DNA of 9,893 bases from assembly GCA_021839785.1 (NCBI GenBank), contig JAKCAB010000606.1, positions 1 to 9,893 on the forward strand. The letters run 5' to 3'. The notes beneath the pieces were generated by a model. The model was not told where the DNA came from. It saw only the letters and a program-made list of their open reading frames with translations, and ran no database searches. Below, piece by piece: positions 1-6,326 of this stretch. The position numbers and the translations under genes are program-made. The DNA comes from a bacterium. GTDB lineage: Bacteria; Verrucomicrobiota; Verrucomicrobiae; Limisphaerales; J093. Each line of letters begins with the position of its first letter. Position 1 is the stretch's first letter.

Positions 1-594
1 GTGCCAGCACGACTGGAAAACGACGCCGATGCCGCCGCGTTGGGCGAGTGCTTTGTCGGTGCCGGGCGGGGATTCGATCCCGTCGTGATGCTCACGTTCG
101 GCACCGGGGTCGGGGGCGCGGCCATCGTGCACGGGGTCATTTACCGCGGCGCGAATGGCGAGCATCCGGAACTCGGGCACATCCCGGTCTTGCCCGAAAG
201 TCCGCCGTGCTATTGCGGCCGAAGCGGCTGTCTGGAATCGCTGGCCTCTGGCACCGCGATCGGCGCGGCCGGCCAAATCGTCGGGTTCGCCGATGCCCGG
301 GCCGTGTTTGCCGCCAGCCGAACCGGCGATCCCGCCGCCGCGGCGATTGTGGACCGGGCGCTGGCGGCGGCAGCCACCGCAGCCTGGACCATCTGCCACA
401 CCTTCCTGCCGCAACGGCTCGTCCTCGGCGGGGGCATCATGGACGAACACTTCGACCTCTTCGCGGCGGCGATCGACCGTGCACTCGCGCCCGCCACGCA
501 ATTCACCCGGCCGGCGGTCAGCGTGGCCCGCGCCGCGCTCGGCAACGACGCCGGCCTGGTCGGCGCCGCGGCCCTCGCCCTGCGAAACGACTGA
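1..594 (+). CDS. ROK-family sugar kinase (glucokinase-like), 5'-truncated by window edge
   Basis: This is the C-terminal 197 residues of a ROK-family kinase, which phosphorylates a hexose or amino sugar with ATP in the cytoplasm. The frame is open at base 1 and begins inside the conserved LENDADAAALGE block, so the first codon is not the true start. The N-terminal DxGGT phosphate-binding loop lies outside the window. Visible in order: the END motif with the presumed catalytic Asp (residue 8), the GTGVGG phosphate loop (34-39), GEHPELGH (53-60), and CYCGRSGCLE (70-79). His60 with Cys70, Cys72 and Cys77 matches the ROK zinc site, and GGG is at 143-145. The zinc motif and length fit a full kinase of about 300 residues, not a ROK repressor, though an N-terminal helix-turn-helix cannot be excluded. 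The substrate is not readable from sequence. The stop TGA is at 592-594, and no operon partner follows. Confidence 0.92.
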   Translation: MPARLENDADAAALGECFVGAGRGFDPVVMLTFGTGVGGAAIVHGVIYRGANGEHPELGHIPVLPESPPCYCGRSGCLESLASGTAIGAAGQIVGFADARAVFAASRTGDPAAAAIVDRALAAAATAAWTICHTFLPQRLVLGGGIMDEHFDLFAAAIDRALAPATQFTRPAVSVARAALGNDAGLVGAAALALRND

Positions 595-878
595 CCGCGC
601 ATTCCGGCGCGCTGGCTTCCAGCCGGCTTGGCCGCAACTCATTCCCGCAGCGCCAGATCGCCGGACGGAATGGAAATCACCATGCGAACCACGAAGGGGG
701 CGTCTTTTGCGGAGGAGGCTTCCCGCCGTTCCAATCAGCGACCCGCCAACCGGGGCAGGCAAGTCACCCAAGCCACCCATTCTCAAATCCGCGCCTGGGA
801 AATGAAGCGCGTACCTCCGGGTGCGACGCCGTTTCTGCCCGAGTCTTGAAGGCGAAACCAAGCGCTGGGTGATCGCTT

Positions 879-917
879 CCAGCCTGAAAGGGCTGGCTCA
901 CCAACGACCCTTCAGGC
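879..917. repeat. Pair of competing short inverted repeats
   Basis: CCAGCC (879-884) can pair perfectly with GGCTGG (891-896). Alternatively GCCTGAAAGGG (882-892) can pair with CCCTTCAGGC (908-917) with one bulged A. The two hairpins share bases and exclude each other. There is no T-tract, so this is not a clear intrinsic terminator. It may be a dispersed REP-like element, which only a genome-wide search could show. Confidence 0.4.
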
Positions 918-1072
918 CGAACGTGAGTTTCAATCGGTTCGACTTTGACACCGACAGGACATTGAGTTGCGCCCACCGCCGCCAGTCTTGTCAAGCGGGT
1001 CAATGCGGCTCAAAGTGCACCCATTCATGCAAGCGCAAGGCCTGACCTTCCCGAGGATAGACCGCGCGTTCG

Positions 1073-1126
1073 GCGGTTGTTCCCGGACGCGTCCCCTGGA
1101 ACAACCGCACAGATTGCGGTTGTTCC
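1073..1126. repeat. Perfect 11-bp hairpin with an extra upstream copy of its right arm
   Basis: GGAACAACCGC (1098-1108) and GCGGTTGTTCC (1116-1126) are exact reverse complements around a 7-base loop. A third copy of the right arm (GCGGTTGTTCC, 1073-1083, also followed by C and GG) lies upstream. The middle arm can therefore pair with either flank, giving two mutually exclusive hairpins. A further small stem, CCCGG/CCGGG (1126-1130 with 1136-1140), follows directly. The set ends about 26 bases before the cassette recombination point. It may be the decayed left partner of the cassette array, a dispersed repeat or a transcript structure. Confidence 0.6.
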
Positions 1127-1165
1127 CCGGAAAAGCCGGGTTCGACCGCATACGGTTCAATAACT

Positions 1166-1175
1166 GTTAGCCGTC
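1166..1175 (+). other. Left cassette recombination junction (G/TTAGCC)
   Basis: GTTAGCCGTC here is the exact reverse complement of GACGGCTAAC at 1770-1779. In an integron cassette the first bases after the G/TT crossover (TTAGCC) belong to the cassette and pair with its own R'' box near the far end. That is what is seen, over 10 bases. The seven-base core GTTAGCC deviates at one position from the GTTRRRY consensus. No recognisable attC (no R'' or L boxes) lies upstream, so the left partner was a decayed attC, an attI or a non-canonical G/TT site. Confidence 0.7.
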
Positions 1176-1862
1176 ACCGCGCACATGGTCACTGCGTTCT
1201 ACGTCATTCATGCGTCGCTGACGATTCTGCTGGGTGTGTTGTTGATTGTTCGTCTGGCCTCTGGAAAGCGGAGTCCCGCCTTGCACCTGCTGTTGGGCGT
1301 TGCGTGCGTGCTTCTCGTCATGCCGTATCTCAACATCAATTACTATGGCCCTCCGTTCTGGATGGAGCGTCGAGAGCAGCGGCAGCAGGTCCTCCACCGC
1401 GTTGAGTCCCTCGGCGGATGGTCAGCATTGCGCACCGCTTGCACCGCTCTTGTTGAGCAGACTAAGGCAGAACCGGATGGCTATTTCTACTGGCGACGTG
1501 GTGCTACCAACGCGCTACCGCCCGCTATCTCCGCGCTTCAGCCTAAGTTGGTGGAGGTCGCTCGGGACAGGGACGCTACACCAGTGGTCTTCATCCAGTT
1601 CTATGGAGGATGGGCCACCGGCGCTCGGCACACACCATCATACAGTCTGCATGTCCGTTGCGGGCCGACGCCGCAAGGTTTCCAGCCAGAGATTTTGCAC
1701 CGCGGCAATACGGTCATCGGGCGTTCACGATTGCTCTCGGACTCGGTGTTTGAGATTTATTGAGACTATGACGGCTAACAAAATCACTGGAGCGAACGCG
1801 GGCGGGCCACGGCAGTTGGCAATGCGGACGCGTTGGGCCGCCCGCGTCGCTCAGTTCTGACG
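1167..1862 (+). mobile_element. Complete integron gene cassette (696 bp), no integrase nearby
   Basis: The unit runs from the TT of the left crossover to the G of the right crossover (GTTGGGC at 1862-1868). It has the normal cassette build: an ORF starting 18 bases from the left boundary, its stop 9 bases before the R'' box, and a terminal attC. The circular form would regenerate an attC whose outer arms (GACGGCTAAC and GTTAGCCGTC) match perfectly. Its base composition is visibly less GC-rich than the flanking genes, consistent with acquisition. With a single attC and no intI, it counts as a solitary cassette remnant (CALIN-like, but with only one site). Confidence 0.75.
1185..1763 (+). CDS. 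Cassette-borne membrane-anchored protein of unknown function (192 aa)
   Basis: I do not recognise a named family. The protein begins with two hydrophobic segments (about residues 4-24 and 31-50) joined by a short basic loop (SGKRS). A soluble part of about 140 residues follows, with a charged stretch at about 60-70 (MERREQRQQVL), an LPPAI segment near 108, and a YGGWATG/TPSYSLHVRCG region that looks like beta strands. It ends SVFEIY. This suggests an inner-membrane hairpin anchor with a cytoplasmic or periplasmic domain. From memory it resembles short uncharacterised proteins of Verrucomicrobiota that share LPPAI and a terminal EIY/EVY, but I could not check this. ATG at 1185 is chosen because it is the first start after the cassette boundary. 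There is no Shine-Dalgarno site. Codon use is less GC-rich than in flanking genes. Confidence 0.75.
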   Translation: MVTAFYVIHASLTILLGVLLIVRLASGKRSPALHLLLGVACVLLVMPYLNINYYGPPFWMERREQRQQVLHRVESLGGWSALRTACTALVEQTKAEPDGYFYWRRGATNALPPAISALQPKLVEVARDRDATPVVFIQFYGGWATGARHTPSYSLHVRCGPTPQGFQPEILHRGNTVIGRSRLLSDSVFEIY

Positions 1863-1868
1863 TTGGGC
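1773..1868 (+). other. attC recombination site of the integron cassette
   Basis: The site is 96 bases long. It opens with the R'' box GGCTAAC (1773-1779) followed by the typical AACAAAATCACTGGAGCG sequence, and ends in TTCTGAC plus the R' core GTTGGGC (1862-1868), a perfect GTTRRRY. Between them, 1787-1808 pairs with 1836-1854 as a 19-bp stem with three unpaired bases, all on the left arm (one of G1789/G1790, A1796, and a G of the run at 1804-1806). The terminal loop is 27 bases. Unpaired bases on one strand of an otherwise near-perfect stem are the hallmark of folded attC sites, where they direct the integrase to the bottom strand. Recombination is expected between G1862 and T1863. Confidence 0.82.
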
Positions 1869-1876
1869 GTCATAGT

Positions 1877-2263
1877 ATGCGTCCGCGCAGGACAGTCAGC
1901 GCCAGTCGGGCCTTGGCCGAAGTCGCAAGCGAGTTGGGGCGGTACTTCAAACGCAACGGTTACGTGCGGCGCCAGAACCCGAAGCGTCTGGCACGCGATG
2001 GATACAGGGGCTACAAGAAGGGCGATGAGGTGCGGTTGACGGCACAGGATGAGCAAGAGTTGCTGCACCTCGAGGCGTTGCTGAGACGAGCCGGCTTCCG
2101 TCCGGGGCGGCCTTTCGCGAAGGGGCGACAGCATCGCCTGCCGGTTTACGGACGTGAGGCGGTGCGCCGCTTCTTGCGGTTGGTGGAGCGAGCAGGGAAC
2201 GCCGAACCAACCGCTCCGCGCGAACCGCCGCCCCGCTTGGCCACGGGCGATTCGGACGGTTAG
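1877..2263 (+). CDS. Small basic protein of unknown function, likely second cassette gene (128 aa)
   Basis: I do not recognise the family. The ATG lies 15 bases after the G of the attC crossover, the spacing typical of cassette genes. The protein is strongly basic, has no cysteine and no membrane segment. Its N-terminal half contains RYFKRNGYVRR and DGYRGYKKGDEVRL. The middle has a predicted helix (QDEQELLHLEALLRRAGF), then GRPFAKGRQHRLPVYGRE and a helix AVRRFLRLVERAG. The last 20 residues are Pro/Arg-rich and probably disordered. Composition suggests nucleic-acid binding or a small regulatory or antitoxin-like protein, but no motif proves it. I could not find an R'' box complementary to the starting TTGGGC downstream, so the 3' end of this cassette appears lost or decayed. 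A shorter start is possible. Confidence 0.65.
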   Translation: MRPRRTVSASRALAEVASELGRYFKRNGYVRRQNPKRLARDGYRGYKKGDEVRLTAQDEQELLHLEALLRRAGFRPGRPFAKGRQHRLPVYGREAVRRFLRLVERAGNAEPTAPREPPPRLATGDSDG

Positions 2264-2401
2264 GGAGGGTGGCGGTCGGTGAGCTGGTTGACCTGACTGG
2301 CTCTTGCTGCGTCCCCGCCATCAGGTTCGCCACGACTTGACCACGAGGGCGCCGTGAGGCGCCGAGGGCAGCCGGTTCGCGCGCTCAATTCGGGGAACAC
2401 A

Positions 2402-2465
2402 GTGGTCGCCGACGTCAGTCGGCGCAGACCGCGTCAGGTCAGCGCGGACTGACGTCCTCGGCCAC
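2402..2465. repeat. Long imperfect hairpin just beyond the ABC exporter stop
   Basis: Bases 2402-2425 pair with 2442-2465 over 24 positions with three mismatches and one G-T wobble. The core is GACGTCAGTCGGCGC against GCGCGGACTGACGTC. Inside, GACC (2427-2430) pairs with GGTC (2437-2440), leaving a 6-base loop. The element ends 3 bases from the minus-strand stop at 2469-2471, so it could end or stabilise that transcript. The near-symmetry, with GACGTC at both ends of the core, also fits a dispersed palindromic element. A smaller GGCGCC/GGCGCC hairpin lies at 2348-2363. I see nothing else in 2264-2401. Confidence 0.6.
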
Positions 2466-2468
2466 GAC

Positions 2469-3247
2469 CTAGTACTCGAATTGCAGCGCGCGGCGGCGGC
2501 CGAGCTTCATCGGCAGCCGGCCGAGCAACCCGGACAGGAGCAGGAACGCCGACCAAGCACCAAGAGTTTCCAAACGGAAACCGGCCGCCAGCGTCCAGGG
2601 CGCAGAGAAGGCCAGCAGCAACACGGAGGCGACGATATACACGAAGCTCAGCACCAGGCAGAACGTGCCGCCAAAACCGCTGACGATCTTGCTGGGGTTG
2701 TCTTCCTTGAGGTTCGGGTACAGCGAACCGAGTCCGATCGCCAGACCGTTCAGCGTAAATGCCATGACGCCGGTCGCGCCCGCGAAGAGCAGGGTGTGGT
2801 GCCACGGCAGTTCGAGCAGGTGACAGGAGAGGAGGATCAAGCCCAGGCTCAGACTGAGCGACAGGCCGGTGCCCAGCGCGAACTTGGCCAGCAGGACCCG
2901 CGGCAGGCCCCGCGGCGCCAGGCCCACGATCCAGAGGCGTTTGCCTTCGAGCGAGAACTGCGGGTAGATGAAACGCGTCGTGAGCGTGGCCAGGTTCAGC
3001 GCGCAGGCCCCGAGGTTGAGGTGGGCGACCACGGTGATCCAGAACGGGTTGTTAAGCTGCCGGCTGAAGTGCCGCAGGTTCAGGAGGTACACCGCGAGCA
3101 AGGCGAAGAGCACCACCGTTTGCGCCCACTGGGAGGTGTCGCGCCAGAAGCGGCGGATGTCCTTCACGAGCAGCGCGCGCACGTCCCGCGGAATCCACGG
3201 CAGCGCCGCCGCGGTCGCTTCCAGCGGACCCGGACGCCGGCGCACCC
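2469..3247 (-). pseudogene. Putative ABC exporter membrane protein, 3' half only
   Basis: About 259 residues of a multi-pass membrane protein resembling the Pfam 'putative ABC exporter' family (PF16962), here recognised by memory. It shows RRRPG, then VRALLVKDIRRFWRDTSQWAQ, a hydrophobic run ending AVYLLNLRHF, FIYPQFSLEGKRLWIVGLAPRG, YPNLKEDNPSKIVSGFGG, and about five or six predicted helices. Family members are around 500-600 residues, so the N-terminal half is missing. Upstream of about 3247 the reading frame enters the transposase remnant in a different frame. An ATG inside that remnant (3332) could give a chimeric 287-residue product. The coding frame is otherwise intact, so the loss may be recent. 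The stop is TAG at 2469-2471. No ATP-binding partner is in the window. Confidence 0.75.
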
Positions 3248-3879
3248 GCGCCCGCGGTGGCGACCCGGCTGAGCCGGGCAAAATCCACGTAACCCCGGTC
3301 CAACCCCTGGAAGGCGCCGGCTTCGAAGCCAAGCGGATCGAGCCAGAGCACGTCGTGCGGGCGGGCCGGACCGATGGCGATGCAGGTCGGGATGGGACCG
3401 CGCAGGTCGAGTTGGGTGGGGCGCTTGATGCCGGCCCGGGGCCGGCGGAAGTCCGCCCCGGGAAAGAGCGTCAGCGACCGGGCGATGGGGGTCGAGTCCA
3501 GCGCACAGACCGGGTTCGCCAAATCCGTGCCCCGATCCTCTCCGGCATAGAGGGCGCGGGCCTGGCGGATGCGGCCCCGGGCCAGATCCTCCCCCAGCCG
3601 CCAATCCCTCTCTTCGTTGGCGTCGGCCAGCGTCGAGCGCGCGACCGGTTCCCGGGAACCCAAGTGGCAAAGGGCTTCCGGACGCGCCTTGAGGCAGGTC
3701 GCGATATCGCGCAGGCGCTGGCGGCCGGTCAGTTGGGCGAAGGCCCTGCAGAGGAACGGCTGGCGGCAACCGAAATGGCGGACGCGCGACTCGGCGCGGT
3801 AGCGGTCCCCCCAGCGGTCGAGGGTTTGGCGAGGGACCAGGTCGAGGATCTGAGCGAGGACGTAGCGGCCGGCATGCAT
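3247..3879 (-). pseudogene. IS4-family transposase, 3'-truncated remnant
   Basis: The first 211 residues match the layout of IS4-type transposases with an N-terminal DUF4372 domain: HAGRYVLAQILDLVPRQTLDR, RVRHFGCRQPFLCRAFAQLT, REPVARSTLADANEERDWR, ARALYAGED, CALDSTPIARSLTLFP (first catalytic Asp at 128), and LDRGYVDFARLSR with the second Asp at 194. The third catalytic acidic residue and the C-terminal third are absent. After VATAGA (residues 206-211) the similarity stops, at about 3247, where the ABC exporter sequence begins in another frame. Several normally conserved positions look changed (PIARSL, LFPGA, FQGLDRGY), so decay predates or accompanies the deletion. The ATG at 3879 is chosen because MHAGRYV matches the usual start. 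I could not identify the terminal inverted repeat upstream. The element is almost certainly inactive. Confidence 0.85.
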
Positions 3880-4355
3880 CGGCTCCGAGGCTGCCCACCG
3901 CCCTCCTGGACTTCAAATGCGTCGCCTCCATTCCTCGCTCCACCCCGTCGATCGTGAACCACTATCAGCAACTCCACCCGCGCTCAACCGGACACTTGTG
4001 ATAGGAACTATGGCCAACATTATTATTCGAACAAAGTCAGCGGCGACTGCGAAACTCGTCTCCGACGAGTTCCTAAACTAAAGTCTCCACCGGAAAATGC
4101 TGCGTGACAAGCCTGTATTCAATGAGTTACGGCGGAACCAACAATGTATCAGACGGCATTCGCGTAGCCTTGCTGGCGCCCGTGATCGACCCGTGGAAAG
4201 CCCAACTGAGGGCATCCTTTGCCGTCACGATATGAAACCAGCATCGCCTCACCTCCCATTTGCGGACGCGTTGGCGCAGCCAGCCTTCGCGCTGGAAGCC
4301 CGCCTTGGCGAACACGCGGTCGAAATCCAGGCGCGGGACTTGAATCGCCGCCGGA
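3880..4355. other. Non-coding debris with the lost IS end and a possible gene fragment
   Basis: No complete gene is supported. The left end of the IS4 element should fall within the first 100 bases or so, but no inverted-repeat partner remains to define it. Bases around 4000-4100 are AT-richer than the rest. On the minus strand at about 4250-4350, a run reading PRLDFDRVFAKAGFQREGWLRQ has high GC in third positions and looks once-coding. The VFAKAGFQREGWLR stretch recalls the C-terminal end of GNAT acetyltransferases, but nothing upstream supports this, so I leave it unassigned. Confidence 0.4.
4053..4071. repeat. Perfect 8-bp hairpin, 3-base loop
   Basis: AACTCGTC (4053-4060) and GACGAGTT (4064-4071) are exact reverse complements around TCC. 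There is no T-tract. It lies in AT-richer sequence outside the transposase remnant. It could be an old terminator or an insertion scar. Confidence 0.4.
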
Positions 4356-4589
4356 TTGGCGACAGGTTCTCGCGTCGTGAGTCCTGCCGAGGCCACGAAA
4401 ACGCTGCGGAGCCGGAGCGACGAGATCTCCGTGATCGTCACGGCGATGCACCCGGTCGTCCGGGATTTGGGACACCCCGCCGCGCAGGGTGAAATCCTGC
4501 GCGCGCTCTTCGAGTTGACGAAGCAGGTCGAGGTGGTGAAGAAGCACCTCATCCGCCTCGAAAAGGGCGACAACTCAACCGTCCTTTGA
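4356..4589 (+). CDS. Small helical hypothetical protein (70-77 aa), convergent with the terpene operon
   Basis: No family recognised. From the TTG at 4356 the frame gives 77 residues; a GTG at 4377 gives 70 and may be the better start. The case for a real gene is codon bias: nearly every codon from 4380 to 4575 ends in G or C. The translation is also sensible: VSPAEATKTLRSR, DEISVIVTAMHPVVRDLG, then AAQGEILRALFELTKQVE and VVKKHLIRLEKGD, an amphipathic and possibly coiled-coil helix. The last 15 bases overlap the end of the cyclase gene on the other strand. It could be the tail of a longer, broken gene, because an in-frame TGA (4341-4343) lies close upstream. There is no Shine-Dalgarno site. 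Confidence 0.5.
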   Translation: MATGSRVVSPAEATKTLRSRSDEISVIVTAMHPVVRDLGHPAAQGEILRALFELTKQVEVVKKHLIRLEKGDNSTVL

Positions 4590-6326
4590 GGCCAGCCGCC
4601 CGAGTGCGCCCGCGGCCAGCACGAGCGGGTAGAGCCGCTCGAAATACCAGAGCCGGGCGAAGTAGAGCCCGATGGGTGCAGGCTCGCGCCACCCGTCAGA
4701 TTCCACGGCGCGGATCAGCCACCGCGCCCCTCGCTGCACGTTTTTGTCGGCCGTCGGATCGTCGGCGAGAGCTTCCACCGCCAGCGCCGTTTCCTCGATG
4801 GTTGAGGGTGCACCACGTGCGCCGCCCCAGCCGCCATCCGCATTTTGCTGGTCTTGGAGGAACCGCCAGCCGTTCGCGCGAATTCCGTTCAGTGCCGGCT
4901 CGTGGCCCATGCCAAGCAACACCTGCGCGGTGCCATAGACGGGGTTCTCGTCGCGCGGCGCGTGCTCGTTGCCGAACCACAACGGAACCCACGCGCCGTC
5001 CGCACGCTGACTCGTCGCCAGGAAGCGCATCGCCCGATCCTGGGCCTGCAGCGTCTGGCGGGCGAGGGCCAGCGGCAGGTGAGGCATCCAGCCCCGCCAG
5101 GCACGCAGCGCGTGCGCGGTGAGTTCCGGCGTGCTGCGGTCGAACGGCAGCGTGCCCCAGCCTCGACAAAACGTGGGGACGCCGCCGTCGCGGTTTTGCA
5201 GACCCAACAGCCACCGCACACCGTCCGCCGCGGCTTGAAGCGTCCGGGGATCTGGATCGCCGAGGTGACGCAGGGCCAGCAGCGTGCCGGCGGTGTCGTC
5301 CGCGTCAGGCACGCCGCCGGGAAGGTTGGTCCAGGCCCACCCGCCGGGTGCCGCGCCGGTGTACGGATGCACCACGCGATGTTGTTGACCAAGCAGCCAG
5401 GCGCGCAGGGTGGCGTGCTGCGGGGCGCTCAAAGTCTCGGGCTGGTGACGAAGTCCCTTGATGGCGAGCGTCGTCACCCAGGTCGCCAGATTCGTGTCGA
5501 TTGGCCAGCTCCCGTCGGGTCGGGCCGAGGCCCGGAGGAATCCGACCGCACGACGCGTGACCAAATGCTCGCCGCGCCCCATGCCACCGAGACTCATGGT
5601 GACAAAACTCGTCAGCGGCGTGGCTTCGAGGAAACCGCCGTTGGGCGGTTGAAGTTGAGTCAATACGTCCAGCGTGCGACGGCGGACCAGCGAACGGAGC
5701 GGGTGAAACCGCGGCGCGTGGTGGTAAATGACCTGGCCGATCGCGATGAGGGCCGGCAGGGCGTAACTCACCACCGGCAGTCGCAACGCGCCGAAAAGCC
5801 CCCGCGGCAGCGCGGCCAACTCGAACGGCAGCGGGCGCACGCGTCGCCAGCCGTCGGGGCCGAGGCGACCACTCAACGCGAGCGTCATCGTGATCGGCAC
5901 GCTGAAGGTCCGGTCCTTGCCGTAAAGGTTTTCGATGGCCGAGACGAGTTCATCCGGCGGTCCGGCGTGGCGGTGAAAATACCGCGTGGCGCCGTCAACG
6001 ACGGGAGCGTATTCCCGGTCCGCCCGCGCGGCGCCAAATGCCGCCCAAACCAGCGCGGTGGTGCTGAGGTTGCTGCGGCTGCGCACGGTGTCGCCCCAAC
6101 CGCCGTCGGGGTTCGCGTGGCCGGCCAGCCAGTTCAACCCGGCCAGGATCAAGTCGGCGTGGGCGGCACGATCCACGGTGGCGAGAGCGGTCACGGCCGT
6201 GGCGGTGGCGAGCGCGCTGGCACTGAGTTCACCGGTCCAATGCCCTCCCGGTCCGAGTTCCGACAGCAGGAGCGTCGTGACGCGGCGCAGCGCCTGGCGA
6301 ACCGAGTCGGCGAGTTCCGGGTTCAC
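4575..6326 (-). CDS. Class II terpene cyclase, squalene-hopene cyclase type (583 aa)
   Basis: This enzyme should cyclise a long isoprenoid by protonating a double bond or epoxide. The key motif DADDTA (residues 341-346) matches the catalytic DxDD of squalene-hopene and other class II cyclases. QW-type repeats are visible at about 64-77 (NPDGGWG), 222-234 (PPNGGF), 261-274 (RPDGSW), 373-384 (NRDGG), 436-446 (RADGAW) and 490-501 (NADGGWG). ENLYGKDRTFSVPIT (132-146) and the C-terminal GLYFARLWYFERLYPLV (553-569) are also typical of the superfamily. The length is shorter than most squalene-hopene cyclases (about 630-720). I chose GTG 6326 because the cyclase similarity begins there and its GTGA overlaps the upstream stop by 4 nt, a usual sign of coupled translation. 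It is the last gene of the operon. With a polyprenyl synthase and no squalene synthase alongside, the substrate may be a polyprenyl diphosphate; squalene remains possible. Confidence 0.88.
   Translation of the reverse strand: MNPELADSVRQALRRVTTLLLSELGPGGHWTGELSASALATATAVTALATVDRAAHADLILAGLNWLAGHANPDGGWGDTVRSRSNLSTTALVWAAFGAARADREYAPVVDGATRYFHRHAGPPDELVSAIENLYGKDRTFSVPITMTLALSGRLGPDGWRRVRPLPFELAALPRGLFGALRLPVVSYALPALIAIGQVIYHHAPRFHPLRSLVRRRTLDVLTQLQPPNGGFLEATPLTSFVTMSLGGMGRGEHLVTRRAVGFLRASARPDGSWPIDTNLATWVTTLAIKGLRHQPETLSAPQHATLRAWLLGQQHRVVHPYTGAAPGGWAWTNLPGGVPDADDTAGTLLALRHLGDPDPRTLQAAADGVRWLLGLQNRDGGVPTFCRGWGTLPFDRSTPELTAHALRAWRGWMPHLPLALARQTLQAQDRAMRFLATSQRADGAWVPLWFGNEHAPRDENPVYGTAQVLLGMGHEPALNGIRANGWRFLQDQQNADGGWGGARGAPSTIEETALAVEALADDPTADKNVQRGARWLIRAVESDGWREPAPIGLYFARLWYFERLYPLVLAAGALGRLASKDG

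Larger units (their letters stand above)
595..1166. other. Intergenic stretch without a convincing gene
   Basis: About 570 bases separate the ROK kinase from the first cassette. The short open frames here on both strands have mixed codon use, no recognisable domain and low-complexity Arg/Ser/Pro-rich translations, so I do not call genes. In particular there is no tyrosine-recombinase (IntI) gene on either strand. The stretch contains short inverted repeats (a small GCTGG/CCAGC hairpin at 611-623, a cluster at 879-917 and another at 1073-1140), described separately where notable. No promoter could be assigned with confidence. Confidence 0.6.

Noticed and set aside
604..626. Intrinsic terminator after the ROK kinase
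   Set aside because: Only a short GCTGG/CCAGC stem (611-623) with no T-tract; too weak to call.
930..1160. Possible integrase gene upstream of the cassette
   Set aside because: The minus-strand frame is 76 codons, Cys/Arg/Asn-rich, and has none of the tyrosine-recombinase motifs.
2200..2275. Possible second attC ending at GTTAGGG (about 2256-2262)
   Set aside because: The last base breaks GTTRRRY, the upstream AACCAAC is not complementary to TTGGGC, and no long stem forms between them.
2481..3272. A 263-codon plus-strand open frame opposite the ABC exporter remnant
   Set aside because: Gln/Glu/Arg-rich translation typical of the antisense of a hydrophobic membrane gene; no domain.
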